Assembly: GCF_001653235.2 (NCBI RefSeq)
Contig: NC_035792.1
Span: 1,922,001-1,986,000, forward strand
Origin: Pochonia chlamydosporia 170
Taxonomy: Eukaryota > Ascomycota > Sordariomycetes > Hypocreales > Clavicipitaceae
Length of the DNA stretch: 64,000 nucleotides
Reading direction: 5' to 3'
The notes beneath the pieces are model-generated. The model did no database searches. It saw only the letters and a program-made list of their open reading frames with translations, and was not told where the DNA came from. Shown here piece after piece: positions 1 to 12,584 of this stretch; within the stretch, counting starts at the first letter, position 1, and each line of letters begins with the position of its first letter. Made by a program: the position numbers and the translations under genes.

Positions 1-476
1 CTCTAACAGCACTAGCTTTATGCTTGCCACAATAAGTGTAGAGTCAATTGAAAGCGAAACTCAACCAACGGCATAACGAACTTACGACCCACGACTAGAT
101 ATCGTCGACCTACATCTATAGTACACAGAACCAAATCAGGATGAATAGCCTTCGTAGTCGCGCTTATATTGTGTCCGCCTGACATTTTCTCCTATATTCT
201 TAACACAACTTGCCAAATCAGGGTCATTCCATGTACAGCACGGTACCCATTTTGCACCATCTGCCTCTAGGAGACTTCAAAGTTTATAGTAGAGCAACAG
301 TTAAGACTTACAGTGTCCTTGTCCGACTGCTTTTGATTGGCCACGGCGATAGGCCGCATATTGATCAACCCTCAGCTCCGTCACTCAACTTAGACATGTG
401 TTTGGTAGAAACTGCAGCCACTCACTTTCTTGCTCACCAGAACTTGTTCACCCAGACTAGCATTATACGTCACAAA
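1..476. other. Left edge, no supported gene
   Basis: The reading frame of the following kinase-like gene stays open upstream to about position 210 and contains an earlier ATG at 231. The residues encoded before 477 do not resemble the N-terminus of aminoglycoside phosphotransferases, so I treat this part as leader. Nothing else is recognised. Confidence 0.5.
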
Positions 477-1226
477 ATGCCTACCACATTCACTTTGCCT
501 CCTGAAAACGAAATAATCCCTGCTGTCCAGGCTCAATTAACCTTCCGAAAGGAGGCAGATTCTTTTCGACTTCGCAGAGAAGCCGAAGCCATGGAGTACA
601 TAAGAAGTCGTACCCCCATCCCTATACCGTCGATCCTTGACATGCATATTGATATAAACGATGATCAACCGGGCTGGATTCTAATGGAACGAATTCCTGG
701 GCGTCAACTAGACGACGCATGGCCAACAATGACCGAGACAGCCAAGGCACGCTGCATCTCCGAGCTACAGTCATATCTGCATCAGTTACATAGTCTCCGT
801 CCTCCTGGCTCTGGCTGGATTGGATCCTGTTCTGGAGGGCCTGCCTACGACCACCGACTAGATAATATGACTACATGTGGCCCATTTGCGACTATCCCCG
901 AGTTCAACGACTTCCTCGTTGCGCCAGTGAAGAATTGTCCACGGCAAGAGTGGGTGGCCAAATATCGCAACATGCTCCGCGATGACTATTCTATAATATT
1001 TGCGCATGCAGATCTCTCAGGGGAGAATATTCTCGTTGACCCTACAAACGGCTGCGTCACAGGAATTGTGGACCGGGAAATGGCGGGCTTTTGGCCGGAG
1101 TGATGGGAATATAGGAAGGCGTTGTTTGGTTCTCGGTCCCAGCAGTGGTGGGTTGATATCTTGAGGCAGATCCTCAAGGAGTATCAGTCAGAAACCGAAA
1201 CTGACATGGAGCTTGAAATGTTCTAA
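477..1226 (+). pseudogene. Aminoglycoside-phosphotransferase/choline-kinase-like protein, interrupted by a stop
   Basis: The frame encodes a fungal APH-family (protein-kinase-like fold) small-molecule kinase. A stretch near the start (EAEAMEYIRSRTPIPIPSIL) matches the N-lobe, and the catalytic-loop signature HADLSGEN fits HxDxxxxN. A metal-binding Asp lies in the following IVDREMAGF segment, where the family usually has DWE; here Trp is replaced by Arg. The frame ends at TGA (1101-1103) exactly inside the conserved block normally read as PEYWEY. Beyond the stop the same frame resumes with WEYRKALFG and runs to a natural-looking end (MELEMF, TAA 1224-1226). The ATG at 477 gives a plausible length (about 249 residues counting the stop as one). 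Two changes at invariant positions suggest a decayed copy, not a sequencing slip. Substrate is unknown; readthrough is possible but unsupported. Confidence 0.75.
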
Positions 1227-1685
1227 CATTTCCGTCTATTCACTCGGGTTTCCTTCAACTACTTTCACAGCGCGTCATGTCAAGTAATTATAGATGAGTC
1301 CTCGTTCCCCCCTTTCAGAGAGACCAAATTTTGGCATCGCAACAAAATCTTTTGAGGTGAATAGTCCCCGAAACTGTATACAGAAAAATGTCTTCATAAC
1401 TGGCCACCTTTAGCAGCATCCATCCATGTCCAATCAATCATAATCAACTCAAACGCTACCGGCCCATCATGCCCGCAACTGTCAGCTCCATCAAATTTCC
1501 TTCCCTGGTATCAGATTGTATTCTCCACCAACACCAACAAGTAAATGTCTCCCCTTTTATATCCGTCTTCATTTGTCTGGATTTCGCCAAAGCGATGCAA
1601 TAGCATTGGTAGCTCAAGCACAATCACAAGCGCTATATGCTGATGAATGATCTCGCAGCCTAGTGCACAGTACCTGCGACGACGT
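1227..1685. other. Intergenic, 3' flanks of convergent genes
   Basis: This 459-bp stretch lies between the 3' ends of the kinase-like pseudogene and the glutamine-rich gene. I see no open frame of coding character and no RNA gene. Confidence 0.6.
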
Positions 1686-4600
1686 TCAGAGCGTCCATAC
1701 CGGTGCTTTCATCAGCACTTGGCGTCCTCTGACTTCCAGAGCAACAAATCCGGCAAATCTCACTCTGTTGGGATCCTTGGGCAGTCCTGTAACATCTTTG
1801 GTTAGTCTTTGTAACCCCCGAGCATGAATCATTGCAGTCATTTCTCTCCAGCCGGTGTGTGCCAAGAGCGCTCTGCTTCAACATACCTGGCTTTGACTTG
1901 TCTCCTCGAGACTTGCTACCTGTGTCCTTCACATCCACATCGTCTTCATCCGAATCTGAGTCGGCATCAGCATCCCCCCTCTGGGCCTCCAACTGTGGCA
2001 GACCAGCCTTCTCAACCTCCATCATGCTGGGTTGTACCAGGTCTCCTGGTAATGGGTACATGATGGACACATCTCGACTCTCCAAAGGCAGATTAGCCGC
2101 AATGGCCACACCGAGTTCGGCAATCATGGATGTACTGCCCTCTACGCCAGGGGGTGGGGGCGAATTGAGGTATTGGTAGAGGTACGCCGTCAGATTCGTG
2201 GTGATCTTGTTGGTCAGCATCACCCGGTTTTCGGCGGCCGTGTTCGAATTGAGCCGTTTTTGCAATCCGTCTAAAGTGGCCATCCTCCAGTTGACAACTT
2301 TGGTGGTGTGCGCATCTACTTCCTCCTGGTGGTGCATAGTGTGCGAATTCCCCCGAATGCTAAGCTCAATCTCTTTGAGCTGTGAGCTAAGTTGCGTATC
2401 CAAGGCAGGGTGGAAGCACTTGTTGAAGAGCTCCTCCACAAGCCATCTGGACACCACAGCTCGGCCAACAGCAGTCATTTCCTGCTTTCCCGTCTTCAGG
2501 GCATCTGCACTGACAAAGGTCTCAAGCCATGAAGGCAAGGAACGCCAATCTTTTCGAATATTGAATGAAAGGTTGTTGATGGCACCATTGAGGCGGTTGA
2601 ACCTGGTCGAGTATTCGTTGTCATCCCAGGCCGTGCGTGACTGAGACATTCGCTGATTGGCAACTGCATTCTGCAGCTGTTCTATCTGGCCGTTCAGCAG
2701 TTCAATCTGAGACTTGCCATCGAAGTACAATCGCTTCACGTTCTTGTATTTGACGACTGCAAGGTGTTAGTTAGCTGTAGCTCCACTGCCGGTCAAAAGT
2801 GTCAAACTCACGGAGATCCTTGAATTGTTTGTCCATATCGGGGTCTCGATCCGACGGTTGTGGGCTGTTTCGGCCCTGGTCGACACCTGGAGACGCATCA
2901 ATATACAGTGAGCCCCGATCACCACGATAGCCAGCATTCGACGGCGCACCTTGGCCGGGAGGCGGCGGTATAGGACTCATACCACTCAGAGAGACGCTAC
3001 CTTGACGATGGTAACCTGGCGGGGGACCAGACTCACGAAGAACCTTCTCAGCATCCTGGACACGGCGACTGGATTGCGGTCCACCTCCAGGGGGTGGCGG
3101 GGCCATTGCGGATTGATCTTGAGCTTGAGGATTCACACCTTGACCAGGCAGCTGGTTGGGAGGGATATCCTGTGAGGGAGTAGAGGCGTGATGACTGCCT
3201 TGTTGCGATTGCTGCCCGGGGTGCTGTTGAAAGGTAGATCTCGGATCCGGGTCAGTCACGGGCGAATCGTGGGACAATTGAGAAATGGTTTCAGCGTTTT
3301 GAAGCTGCTGGCTTGTGATGAGCTGACTCGTGATAAGGCGTGACTCCCCTGCAGGCTGGTATGGGCCTTGAGCAGAGTTGGTGGGGTAATGAAAGTTGGG
3401 TTGTTGTCGGCCACCCTGCTGAGATTGCTGGTCGTAGTTGGCACCGCCGTGTTGTTGCTGAAGTTGTTGTTGCTGTTGTTGCGATTCGTATTGAGCCTGC
3501 TGTTCCTGGATTCGGAGGGTTCCTTGGCGTTGTAGTGGCTGCGGTTGTGGTTGCTGCAACGGTGGCGGGGTTTGCTGCTGCTGCTGCTGTTGCTGGCTGA
3601 GATGCTGGCTGTGATGCTGATGCTGGAGCTGCTGATGTGGGGGTGGATGATCCGGTGGTTGATAGACTTCGTCGTAGGGGGACGCCTCGAGATGTTCGGT
3701 GGAAACCTGACGGATGCCGTTGTTGGTCAAAAGAATGCGGGAGTCCTGTATTGGGGAGTCTACGTTAGATCCATGCCCGTAAAAAGAGTATTCATCGACC
3801 TCGCCCACGTCGTGAAGCGGTGACGGCTGCTGGTTGTATTGGCCGTGGGGTTGCAAGTCCCGGTCGGCAGAATGTGGGAGCTGTGTGGTCTGTGTCTGTG
3901 ACGAGCTCGTCGTTTTCAAATTGGGAGGGTTGCTCACCCTCTTGGACGGCCTGCGAGCAAGTCCTGTTGTGTTATCGTAGGGACCCGAAGGGTTATGGCC
4001 AGACGGCTGCGGTGGTGGTTGATGTTGTTGTTGCTGTTGTTGCTGTTGCTGCTGTTGGTGGGCGTCATGCGACTCACGACTCGACCCGAATATTCCCTTG
4101 ATGAGTTTGCGAGTAGAGCGTTTCTGGGGAGCGGGAGCTGGCGCCGACTGTTGCTGAGGAGGAGGAGGAGGCTGCTGAAGATAACCACCAGTGCTCGGAA
4201 GATCGTCGATAGAACCAGATGCAATGCCGTAGAGTTGCTGGTGCTGGAGCTGCTGTTGCTGTTGCGGCGTGAGGGGAGCTCCGTATCGCTGGCTCTGAGA
4301 GCGGCTAACAGAGGGGTCAAAGTCTATTGGAGTCGGCGGCTGATGGCCATCAAATGCTGGAGAACCAGCGGGACCCGACGTCTGCAGCTGCGGAGGGAGA
4401 TTGACACTGGGATGTTGAGGATTGAAAAGATGTGGAGGAGGAGGAGGAGGGAGATGCTGCTGCTGCTGCTGCTGTTGTTGATGTTGAAGTTGTTGCTGCT
4501 GTTGCTGTAACTGCTGCTGCGTCTGAGGAGGCGGTCGTGCGTCCACAAAAGTTTCAAGATGGTCACTAGAGCTGAGAGCTGTAGTGGAGGACAAGGCTGA

Positions 4601-4930
4601 TTGGGGAGCGGCTTCAGCAGGCGAATCGGCCTGGGCTGCACTACTCAAGACGCTACCCAGGGCACCACCCAGGGCACCACTTCCCTGCTGGGCTTGCGCT
4701 TGGGCTTTGGCTTGGGCTTGGGCTTGGGCCGCACCAGTTGATGCTCCCGGCCCCGATGCTGACACTGCTGCTGATGCTGACCCTGCCTGTCCTTGTCCTG
4801 GTACCTGTTGTGCCTGTGTCGCGCCAGACCCAGACCCAGCAGATCCAGACGATGCTCCCGTCGACAGCTGCTCCGGCAAGGCGTGCTGTGATCGGTTGCT
4901 GTGCTTGCTGAGACGTCCAAAGCTCGGCAT
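1686..4930 (-). CDS. Large glutamine-rich conserved fungal protein of unknown function
   Basis: Model: complement(join(1686..1786, 1887..2756, 2812..4930)), 1029 aa. The start is the first ATG that gives a sensible N-terminus (MPSFGRLSKHSNRSQ); the frame stays open upstream to about 5266 without a family-like sequence. The first two thirds are low-complexity: Ala/Gly/Gln-rich, then several polyglutamine tracts (longest about 11 Q), polyproline and His-Gln runs. The C-terminal third is ordered and probably helical, beginning QFKDLLVKYKNVKRLYFDG with a coiled-coil-like segment, and carries Asp/Glu-rich and Lys-rich stretches before a conserved-looking tail ending VLMKAPVWTL. Intron 2811-2757 has CTAACTAAC before its acceptor. 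Intron 1886-1787 is needed to reach that tail. The ordered C-terminal domain resembles sequences conserved in filamentous ascomycetes, but I cannot name a function. The Q-rich region suggests a condensate or transcription/signalling scaffold; that is inference. Confidence 0.85.
4459..4527 (-). repeat. CAG/CAA repeat tract encoding polyglutamine
   Basis: A CTG/TTG-type trinucleotide run on the + strand, read as glutamine on the - strand, inside the Q-rich protein. Similar shorter tracts lie near 3460-3490, 3565-3605, 4020-4060 and 4245-4265. Mixed CAG/CAA codons make the tract imperfect. These tracts create long stop-free leucine-rich shadow frames on the + strand. Confidence 0.85.
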
Positions 4931-7900
4931 CCTCGTCTGCGATGGCGGAGTCTCCTGCACGAGCTTCACCGGAGACGACTGGGGAAGGGGGTGGAGGTGG
5001 AAAAGGGGGTTCGCGAGCGCGTTGATGGTGATGGACAGCTCTGATGCTATTCTTTGATGGCAAGTCTGCAAAAGGTGAGTTGTCTTTGCGCCTCGCCCAA
5101 ACGTTTGCTCCTTTTTTTGGCTCACAGCTTTACCAAACCCCTCACCACGCTTCGCCTCGCCTTGGACCAGGACGGGGACGTGGACTGAGACTAGGGGACT
5201 CAGTCGACTGGGGTATTGAACCAGCCAGGCGTCAATCGTGTGGCGGCCCACGCAACAATCAATCAAATGAGAAGAGGCTGTGCGTGTCTGATGGAGCCCT
5301 TTCTGACGGATAGTCCTTTGGCTTCAATTGGATCCAAGCCTTGTGGTGCGATGCCGTCGACCTGACAGACAGACACCTTCGACCCCGTTCGGATGGATTG
5401 GACAGATACGGGACCCTGGCGCTGACAAGACAAGTTGGCTTGGCTACAGAAGAGGATATGCCTGGTGCCTTTCGTCGCGAAATTCCCGCTTAGAAACAAC
5501 AAAAATGCAACATGTCCTGATCCAGATTCTGATCTCAATCCTGATGGCTCTCCTTGCGATCCTGGTCCCAGAGAGCTCCACGTCCTCTTCCCACGTCTCG
5601 GCGGGATTAGATCCGACAGGAGTGGAGGCAGCGTCGCAGAGTCTCAGACGAAAAAGAAGCACTTCGGGGGATTTCCAGTAAGCACTGCGAGCAGATCCGT
5701 TTGTCTTCTTCTCTGTGAGTCGATGTGGATTCCACTGGTGATCATGCGGGTGATCCGGGGCTTGGATAGTTGAGGATATTTCGAACCTCACAGCTCAGCT
5801 CAAAGGACGAAATACGGAGGCCAATGTGGTCCAACATCAATAAAATTCCGATGAGGCTGAGCATGTTCTGTGCTGCCAACAACTTTTGCTGCCTCACTTT
5901 GGTCAGCGACTACAAATATTGTGACCAATTTCATTGGTTATTGGATTGGCCGCCTGTTCAACCAGACCGTCAGATTCACCTGTTCACAATAGAAGAGCTG
6001 GGACTCGGCCAGTTCGCACTGAACGAGCTGCCGCACGCAGCCAAAATCCGATAATGGTTTGTCCACCAGTTCCTCGTGCACTTTCCACCATGAGGCCTTC
6101 CTCACCTCGCCAAAGTGATGAGCATCCAGGGCTGAACCAAGAGCTGTTTGGATTGGCGACTCCTGTGGATCATGGACCAACACCGCACAGCCATTTGCCC
6201 ATCCCACTTGCAAATCCAGGCGACGTGTGACAAGGGTCTGATCCTGGAAGGGGTGATGCTATTATTGGATCTTCAATGTTTTGTCCTTCCACTACATGGG
6301 CGGGTCTCACCAACGGACCACAGCACAGTACTCCGTAGTGCCATGACGGATGGGCAATCATGATAAAAAGCCATGGCAGCGTGCCAAAAGGACGAAAATG
6401 GCCAGATTTCACGACTCCGCTCCCGAAATAGCCAATGCAAATGGATCTACAATACAGCAGTCGGCGCCATTGACGTCGAATTGCAGCATAACGAACATTC
6501 GCCTCCACATGGCAATTTCCTCATTTTCCTAGTCACAAACTAATCAACTTCCTCCGAGATGCGCGCCTTTGTCCTTATTTTACGTATTTCCTCGCATTGC
6601 TTGGGTGGACAAACAGACCCTCGCGCGGCAAGTCGCGTGCCCATCCGAATTCCATCTTATATAAATATTGGCTTTCCCCAATATCGGAGTCAGCCACAAA
6701 GCTGCTGATACATAACGTGCCCCAGAAGCTGCAATTTAAAATATGTCAAGGATTCCCACCGAGGCGGACTTATGACGAGATACGAAATGCCCCTTGTCGG
6801 CTGTTGCTGGACAGCACGTCATGTCGAGCCCAAATTTGCTGGCGGTACGGCGCACATAGCCAGTATCAACCCAAGACAACTTCATCTAAGAATAGTTCGT
6901 TAGGCATAACTGGTAAGGCATGTTGCATATTGCAGATTGAAGAACAAGCCGAAGGTTCGATAGTGCCCCCCGTACGACCCCGGTGTTGTGGCACATTTGG
7001 GTTCTTGTTCTGCTTACTCCGTCCGCCGATTCTTGTGGGAGTGACGGCTCTTCCCGTCAAAGATTCGACATTGAAGAACTGTTGATCGAGCTGATCTGCC
7101 TGCGCCAGATGCAGGGCTAATGCTTGTCTTGCAGTTCAGGCATGACCTGAAATAGATCTTGGCAGTGACAACGCCATGGCTCTTGACAGACGTGGAAGAA
7201 TCTGACGAATTTGTTGCAGTTGTGTCTTCTGTATCATCTCCGAGAAGAGTACGGAGTACGGACTGTACTTGTGCTCAGACATAAGACCTCGAAGTATATC
7301 GAGATACAGCGAGTGGCTGAAGATATTAGGGCATGTAGAGCGTACAATGTGTCGCGTGATATGCCATTGTCTGTGTGATATGTTAGAATGTACTTGGCCA
7401 TAGGTACCTAGGTAAGTATATTTGGCCACAGACTAAGGTAATGCTAGCTCAAGTTTGGTACTGTATCCAAAGTTGGTTCTCACAATGTGAACACTCCTCT
7501 TAGGCATCAAGTTGTTTTCAGAATATGCTTGCCAAAGGCATTGTCCTGTTTCAAGTCGGCGTGTTCAGCTTTCGACAGCTTCGACATTGACCATTGGGTG
7601 GTCTGTTTGCAACACCACAACACCGATTGGTATTGGAAGCTCAGATTTCTATAAAAAGTATGTGAGCTGCAGTGTCAAACACCGGTGTGTGATTTCAAGA
7701 CTGCTTTGGGAATATCATGCAGACTATTCGCTATTCTCTCCGCCTAATCAGGAAGCTCGGCAGAGCCAGACCCAGATCTGTGTGCGGTTGTTCAGATCTC
7801 CCGTCCGCAGTACACGTTGGGCGGTACAAATTAGTCATGAACACAACGTGAAGCACCTCTCGGCTCATATATTGGGAGAAGTATTTATTCCTGAACAATT

Positions 7901-8711
7901 ACTCGATTGCATGGACTAACGGTGGGCGAATTATCACGTCCCAGAATATGTATCACCAGTTGCATGCACCAATATTATGCTACCCTACACCTGCTCGCGA
8001 TCCAGTATGGGTCGATTTTTTCCTTCTGCGCACTGTCGCACGCCCAACTACCATCAAATTGGCATATATGTAATCAATGAGAGTTTTTATGGCTCGGCTT
8101 TATAATCAGTTTATCTGCATATTGGTTTTATTTCGCTTCACCGTCGAAACTCATACCCTAAACCCCTAATGGCATGTCGGGCGCGATAATGCTGAAAACT
8201 CAGGATAACTGCCATTAACGGCAATGATATTGCCAATAAACGACAGCGAATTACCTCCACAATCCGAACCAGACGAAATATCATTGGTGGCTGTGACATG
8301 TCAAAAGGTGCTTCACCACCAGAGTTGCGAAACCGGCCCATAATCCCAAGCATCATGCTTGGAATTTTGCGGGGAAGGAGAGGGCAGCCGGGTCAAATTG
8401 GGGAATTGGCGGGTGCCGCGGAGTCCACGCTAGCACTTATAGGGCATGAAAACTCCTGGAGAAAGCCTGTTGACGCCTATAAACGCCAAGCTCAGTGGAA
8501 AACACGGACGACAATAGGTCAACTGGTCAATTGACGTGGAAGGAGCACCCCGAGTCATCGCCGCCGAGGGTCCGATGACCGTATCTTCTGCCGTTGATAA
8601 GAAGCCGGCCATTTCCAATCCCAACTCCGTATCGTGCTTCCGGACTCCAATGCTGCAGATAATCGTGTCAATGTAGCTACTCTTTAAAAGAAGACCTTTG
8701 CATCATTCATC
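4931..8711. other. 3.8-kb gap without a recognised gene
   Basis: This holds the 5' region of the Q-rich gene (left) and the promoter of the P450 (right). Frames up to 162 codons occur (for example 6597-7085, +) but their translations are rich in Cys/Trp/Arg and look non-coding. Two TACTCCGTA-type motifs occur (6329-6337 and inverted at 7250-7258). A TTTAAAA element lies about 25 bp before the P450 ATG. I see no transposon ORF, tRNA or terminal inverted repeat. Confidence 0.5.
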
Positions 8712-10529
8712 ATGCTCCTCCTGTCGCCTGTATACTTGGCCATCGCGGCCGTCGCTCTGTCAGTTGTCCTGCTACTGCGGCGTCTCAACTCACCGCTACG
8801 AAAGCTGCCCGGTCCAACCATCTCTCTGTTCACCTCGTTGGTGCTGAAGTGGAAAGAAATCAATGCTGAAAGAACACTATACGTCCACGCATTGCATGAA
8901 GAATATGGACCCGTTGTGCGGATTGCCCCGAACGAAGTGTCGTACACTTCTTGGCCAGCTCTCAAGGAGATATACTGCTCCGGAGGGAGTGGCTACGATA
9001 AATCCGACTTCTACAATCTCTTTAAGATATATGGGCGAAGGTTTGATTTCCCACCTCAAAATCCGTGAATGATATACTGACCAAATCTTCAAACAGAACC
9101 ATGTTTACAACACTAAACAAGGCAGATGTAGGTTTTCTTCAAGACGTCGTTGATAGCATGGACATGTCCTAACAATACCATTGTAGCATGCCAAGAGGAA
9201 GAGAATCCTCGCAGATCGATATGCCAACACAAACATTATGCGCAGTGTTTCTCTGGAAGGTATCCAAGAGCGATCCAGGGCGTTCTTGCACCGTTGTACC
9301 CAAGCCGGGGAGTCTGCCACTGACATTTTTGTACGTATATCAAGCCATATCTAAACGCCGGCTAGCTGGATACTAATCGAAGTCACAGATTTGTATGTGT
9401 GATTCTGAGCTAGTTACGCCTATCTTGCCGCAATGCTAACCTGTACAGCTTTACATGCCTATGCCTGTGATTGCATCACTCACCATTTGTTCCACCCCAA
9501 TGGCTCAGACTGCATTGGAACACAGGCGGACGAAGATATGATGCATCAAGTGGCCGCAGACGACAGCCTGCAGAGTAAGGACGCGCTTGTTTCCCTCGAA
9601 GGCTAAGCACAGATTTGCTAATAAGACTCTGAAGATCGTCTCATTTCACACTACAGCCCGACGCTGCACCGTCTATTTGCCAGAATTCTGTCCTTTTTGG
9701 TCAAACCACGATCTGTACCTCTTGCAGACAACTATGTCTTGGAAACCAGCAAGCGAACTGATGCAGCCAGCTTTACGCTCATGAGTCGTCTAGAAGAAAA
9801 GTCGGGTGACCTTGACCACATTGACAAGGCCGCTGAGTGTTTGGACCACATGGTTGCTGGTATCGACACCACTGGTGATACACTCTGCTTCCTCATGTGG
9901 GAACTCTCGCAGCCTCGATCCCTTCATTTGCAGCGGAGGCTTACAGAGGAGCTCAAAAAGAACCCGGAGGCTACAATCGACCAGATCCCGTTTTTGGATG
10001 CTGTCCTGTGCGAGGGCCTTAGATACTATCCTGCAATTCCAATGTCGTTGCCTCGCCTTGTGCCACAGGGCGGGCGAAACATTGATGGCTTTTATGTCCC
10101 GGAGAACACCATTGTCAGTTGCCAGGCACACTCTGTGCACCGCATTAACACGGACATTTTCCCAGATCCCAACAGGTTCCACCCGGATAGGTGGATGCAG
10201 GCCGAGGGTGATGCCGATAGACGCCGCTTGCTCTTTTCATTTTCCAACGGCGGTAGGGGCTGCGTTGGCAAACAGTAGGTTATTTGGCTTGCTGCCGTCT
10301 TCTATGGACACGCAGGTGCTAATACTTTTATTCTAGCCTTGCTATTGCGGAGATGAAGATTCTACTTCGAGATGTCTATTCACGATATAGCACAACACCC
10401 GACGCTTCCATGACAGCCGAGTCGATGGTCACGTCAGACCAGCTTATTTCGACTCGACCATTAGGGAAGAAGTGTTTGCTAAAATTTCATGCGCTACCCG
10501 AGATCAAAACTACGACTGTCTCTCAATAG
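8712..10529 (+). CDS. Cytochrome P450 monooxygenase, seven exons including a 4-nt exon
   Basis: Model: join(8712..9040, 9097..9127, 9187..9330, 9389..9392, 9449..9574, 9635..10274, 10337..10529), 488 aa. An N-terminal hydrophobic anchor (about residues 1-21) is followed by a Leu/Arg/Pro hinge (KLPGP), typical of ER-bound class II fungal P450s. Signatures: I-helix AGIDTT (286-291), K-helix ExxR at E338-R341, a PxRF-like segment (DPNRFHPDRW), and the haem loop FSNGGRGCVG with axial Cys421. Every intron is GT-AG, 55-65 nt, most with CTAAC/CTAAT branch points. The 4-nt exon (9389-9392) is required to keep frame between ATDIF and SLHAYACDC. Substrate and CYP family are not assignable by eye. Neighbours are not biosynthetic genes, so it looks like a solitary P450. 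Confidence 0.9.
9389..9392 (+). other. Predicted 4-nt microexon in the P450 gene
   Basis: Sequence ATTT, flanked by acceptor TCACAG (ending 9388) and donor GTATGT (from 9393). The upstream intron 9331-9388 has GTACGT and CTAAT; the downstream intron 9393-9448 has GCTAAC and TACAG. Joining the outer exons directly shifts the frame and destroys the conserved HAYACDC region. Reading through the upstream intron meets TAA. Including the 4 nt restores the frame. Confidence 0.7.
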
Positions 10530-12584
10530 AAACCTTGACTGTATGGCTGACAGACGGCTGTAAACCTTAATGCTGAATTCATATAGAGTTTGTTGGACAC
10601 GAAGATTATTTGAGTATCTAGCAGCAAGAGTGAAAAATATTGATTGTGAATATTCTAGTCTACAGACATGTTGGATTGTGGTGACTCTATCTCTTGTTCC
10701 CGAGACAGTCGAGTTCCGGCCGATGCAACCAAGGCAGGCCAGGGTTTCAGGCCAAGACACTTCCATGGCCTAACTAATGGCGTATCTAAAGACACAGGTT
10801 GCCGACATGAATCGATTGAGACGACTGGATACTGCCAAGTCCTGGGCGGTGTTGTACAAGCGTAATCAAAAACGTGGCTCAAGTCATGGACTCGAAATGA
10901 CTAATGTATCATGCAGAATACAACTTTGCGAGGCCCTGATGTGGTTGTATTTGGATAGTTTGGGTTGGGCAGCGAGTGACTGAGCACGAGGATAATGAGC
11001 TATCACAGGAGACGTGGCAACAAACTGAGCTTGATCTATGGTGCGTTACCGACGAAGCATTAGTTTCTGTTCGATTGGGTGTATTTGCCTGGTTGAGCCG
11101 TGTGTGCAAAAGGCCTGTCCCGTGGATATTGTTTGAGAGTAAGCATTACGCATCAAGCATCCAGCATCAGGGATTATGCATGTGTCACTCGTGGTGATTC
11201 AAGCACTCCGTCAGTATTAGCTGGGGCGGACATGGCGAGTCGGCATCCCTTCCGGAGGGTTGAGAAACAGATGTTGGCGAACCAAAGTTGTGTGAATCGA
11301 TGGATTGGATGTGAGAATGATCACATGCTCAAATTGCTGTGCTGCTTGTGGTTTGCAACGGACTGATGGTACTTTAGTAAATACATTCGATTGTTGGGCT
11401 GCGACTTATTACATGTTTCTTGCATAAGCGCAAGGATGGAGTTGTCTGGTGGTTGACTTGAGACGAGGTCTGGTGGGTAAGTTGTTCCAATTCCCAAGAC
11501 TCCAAACCACCAGATGCTTCTCGACCCATGTGCCTAGTGCCTGGTGCCCAGTGCCACTTTGACACTTGAAAGGACAGACTACAGACTACAGACTACAGAG
11601 AGGCAACAGAGGAACAGCCTGGCAGGAGCAGCTGGACCCTCCTGCCGTCATTCCTTCCTTCCCTGCCATGCGTTCGCTCAGTCGCCTTCTGAACTTTCGG
11701 GACCCCACCTTTTCTGTTTCTCCGCGTGCTCCAAGTGACAGAAATCTCTGCCAGAAAATCCAGTCCACACTTTGTCCACTCTTTCTTTGCCTTTTTGTCC
11801 CTCCCACACATGATTGTCTTCTTTTTAGTTCTCTGCCTGTTCCCACACACCCAACAAATTTCATCTTTTGTTCGGAGATAAAATCTACCGTCCACCTGTC
11901 GCCGGATACTCCGTCGTAATACTCGTTTGCAACCCAAAGGAAACCACTACTTAGCCTGTTGACTGTCTCCTCGGTCGCAGCGCAACACCGACATCAAACA
12001 CTCTCGCCACGCAACTCGCCTTGCCAATATCCCGCAACACCAAAAGGACACAAACGTCTGTTCAGCCGTTCTTGCCTCCTACATTCGACCGACCGTTGAA
12101 AAGATTTTCCAATCTTCTCGCTGTATAGCAGAACCAGAACACTTAACGACAATCGGCGCGCACATTGCTGTATATGTATCAGCACGATCAGTTCACTCTA
12201 CCCAGACCCCTCTTCAAGCTGCAGTTATTTCGCATACCGCGAAAACCTTGTAGCCCCAACATCAGTTCCGACGGCTGAAGACTCTTTCGAAATCGAGTTC
12301 ATGCCTACCCTACTGTTTGCCAAGATACTCTTTAGTTTGCCCTATGACAAACATACATCGTCTTCTTGAGCTCTGATATTCCTCCTGCTCAACCCTGCTT
12401 CGTCAGCTATTTCCACCCCAACGGCCATCTTCATGCCGAATTCGTCGCTCTAGAGCCTCTTGCAATCCGCTTGACAGCTTCATATTCTTTCGGACCGCCA
12501 CTTCGAATCCTCGTCAGCTACTACCGTCCCAGACAAAATCCATTCAAAAATAAGGACTCTTCTTAGTCGTTCAATATCGCCATC
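10530..12584. other. Intergenic, leader and promoter of eIF5
   Basis: No coding-like frame is seen. From about 11600 to 12584 the + strand becomes pyrimidine-rich (TTCCTTCC, CTTTCTTTGCC, many CTCGC runs), which is characteristic of strong housekeeping promoters and leaders in filamentous fungi. A short ACAGACT direct repeat (three to four units) lies at about 11573-11597. A 5'-UTR intron is possible but I cannot place one confidently. Confidence 0.5.

Noticed and set aside
3995..4510. Leucine-rich 171-codon frame on the + strand
   Set aside because: It is the complement of CAG/CAA repeats in the Q-rich gene; CTG/TTG reads as Leu without being coding.
6597..7085. 162-codon frame on the + strand
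   Set aside because: No recognisable motif, high Cys/Arg, no supporting splice or promoter context.
8156..8169. CCCTAAACCCCTAA, telomere-like
   Set aside because: Only two imperfect units; not enough to call an interstitial telomeric repeat.
8712..10529. Secondary-metabolite gene cluster around the P450
   Set aside because: No PKS, NRPS, terpene synthase, transporter or regulator lies nearby; neighbours are eIF5 and a Q-rich protein.
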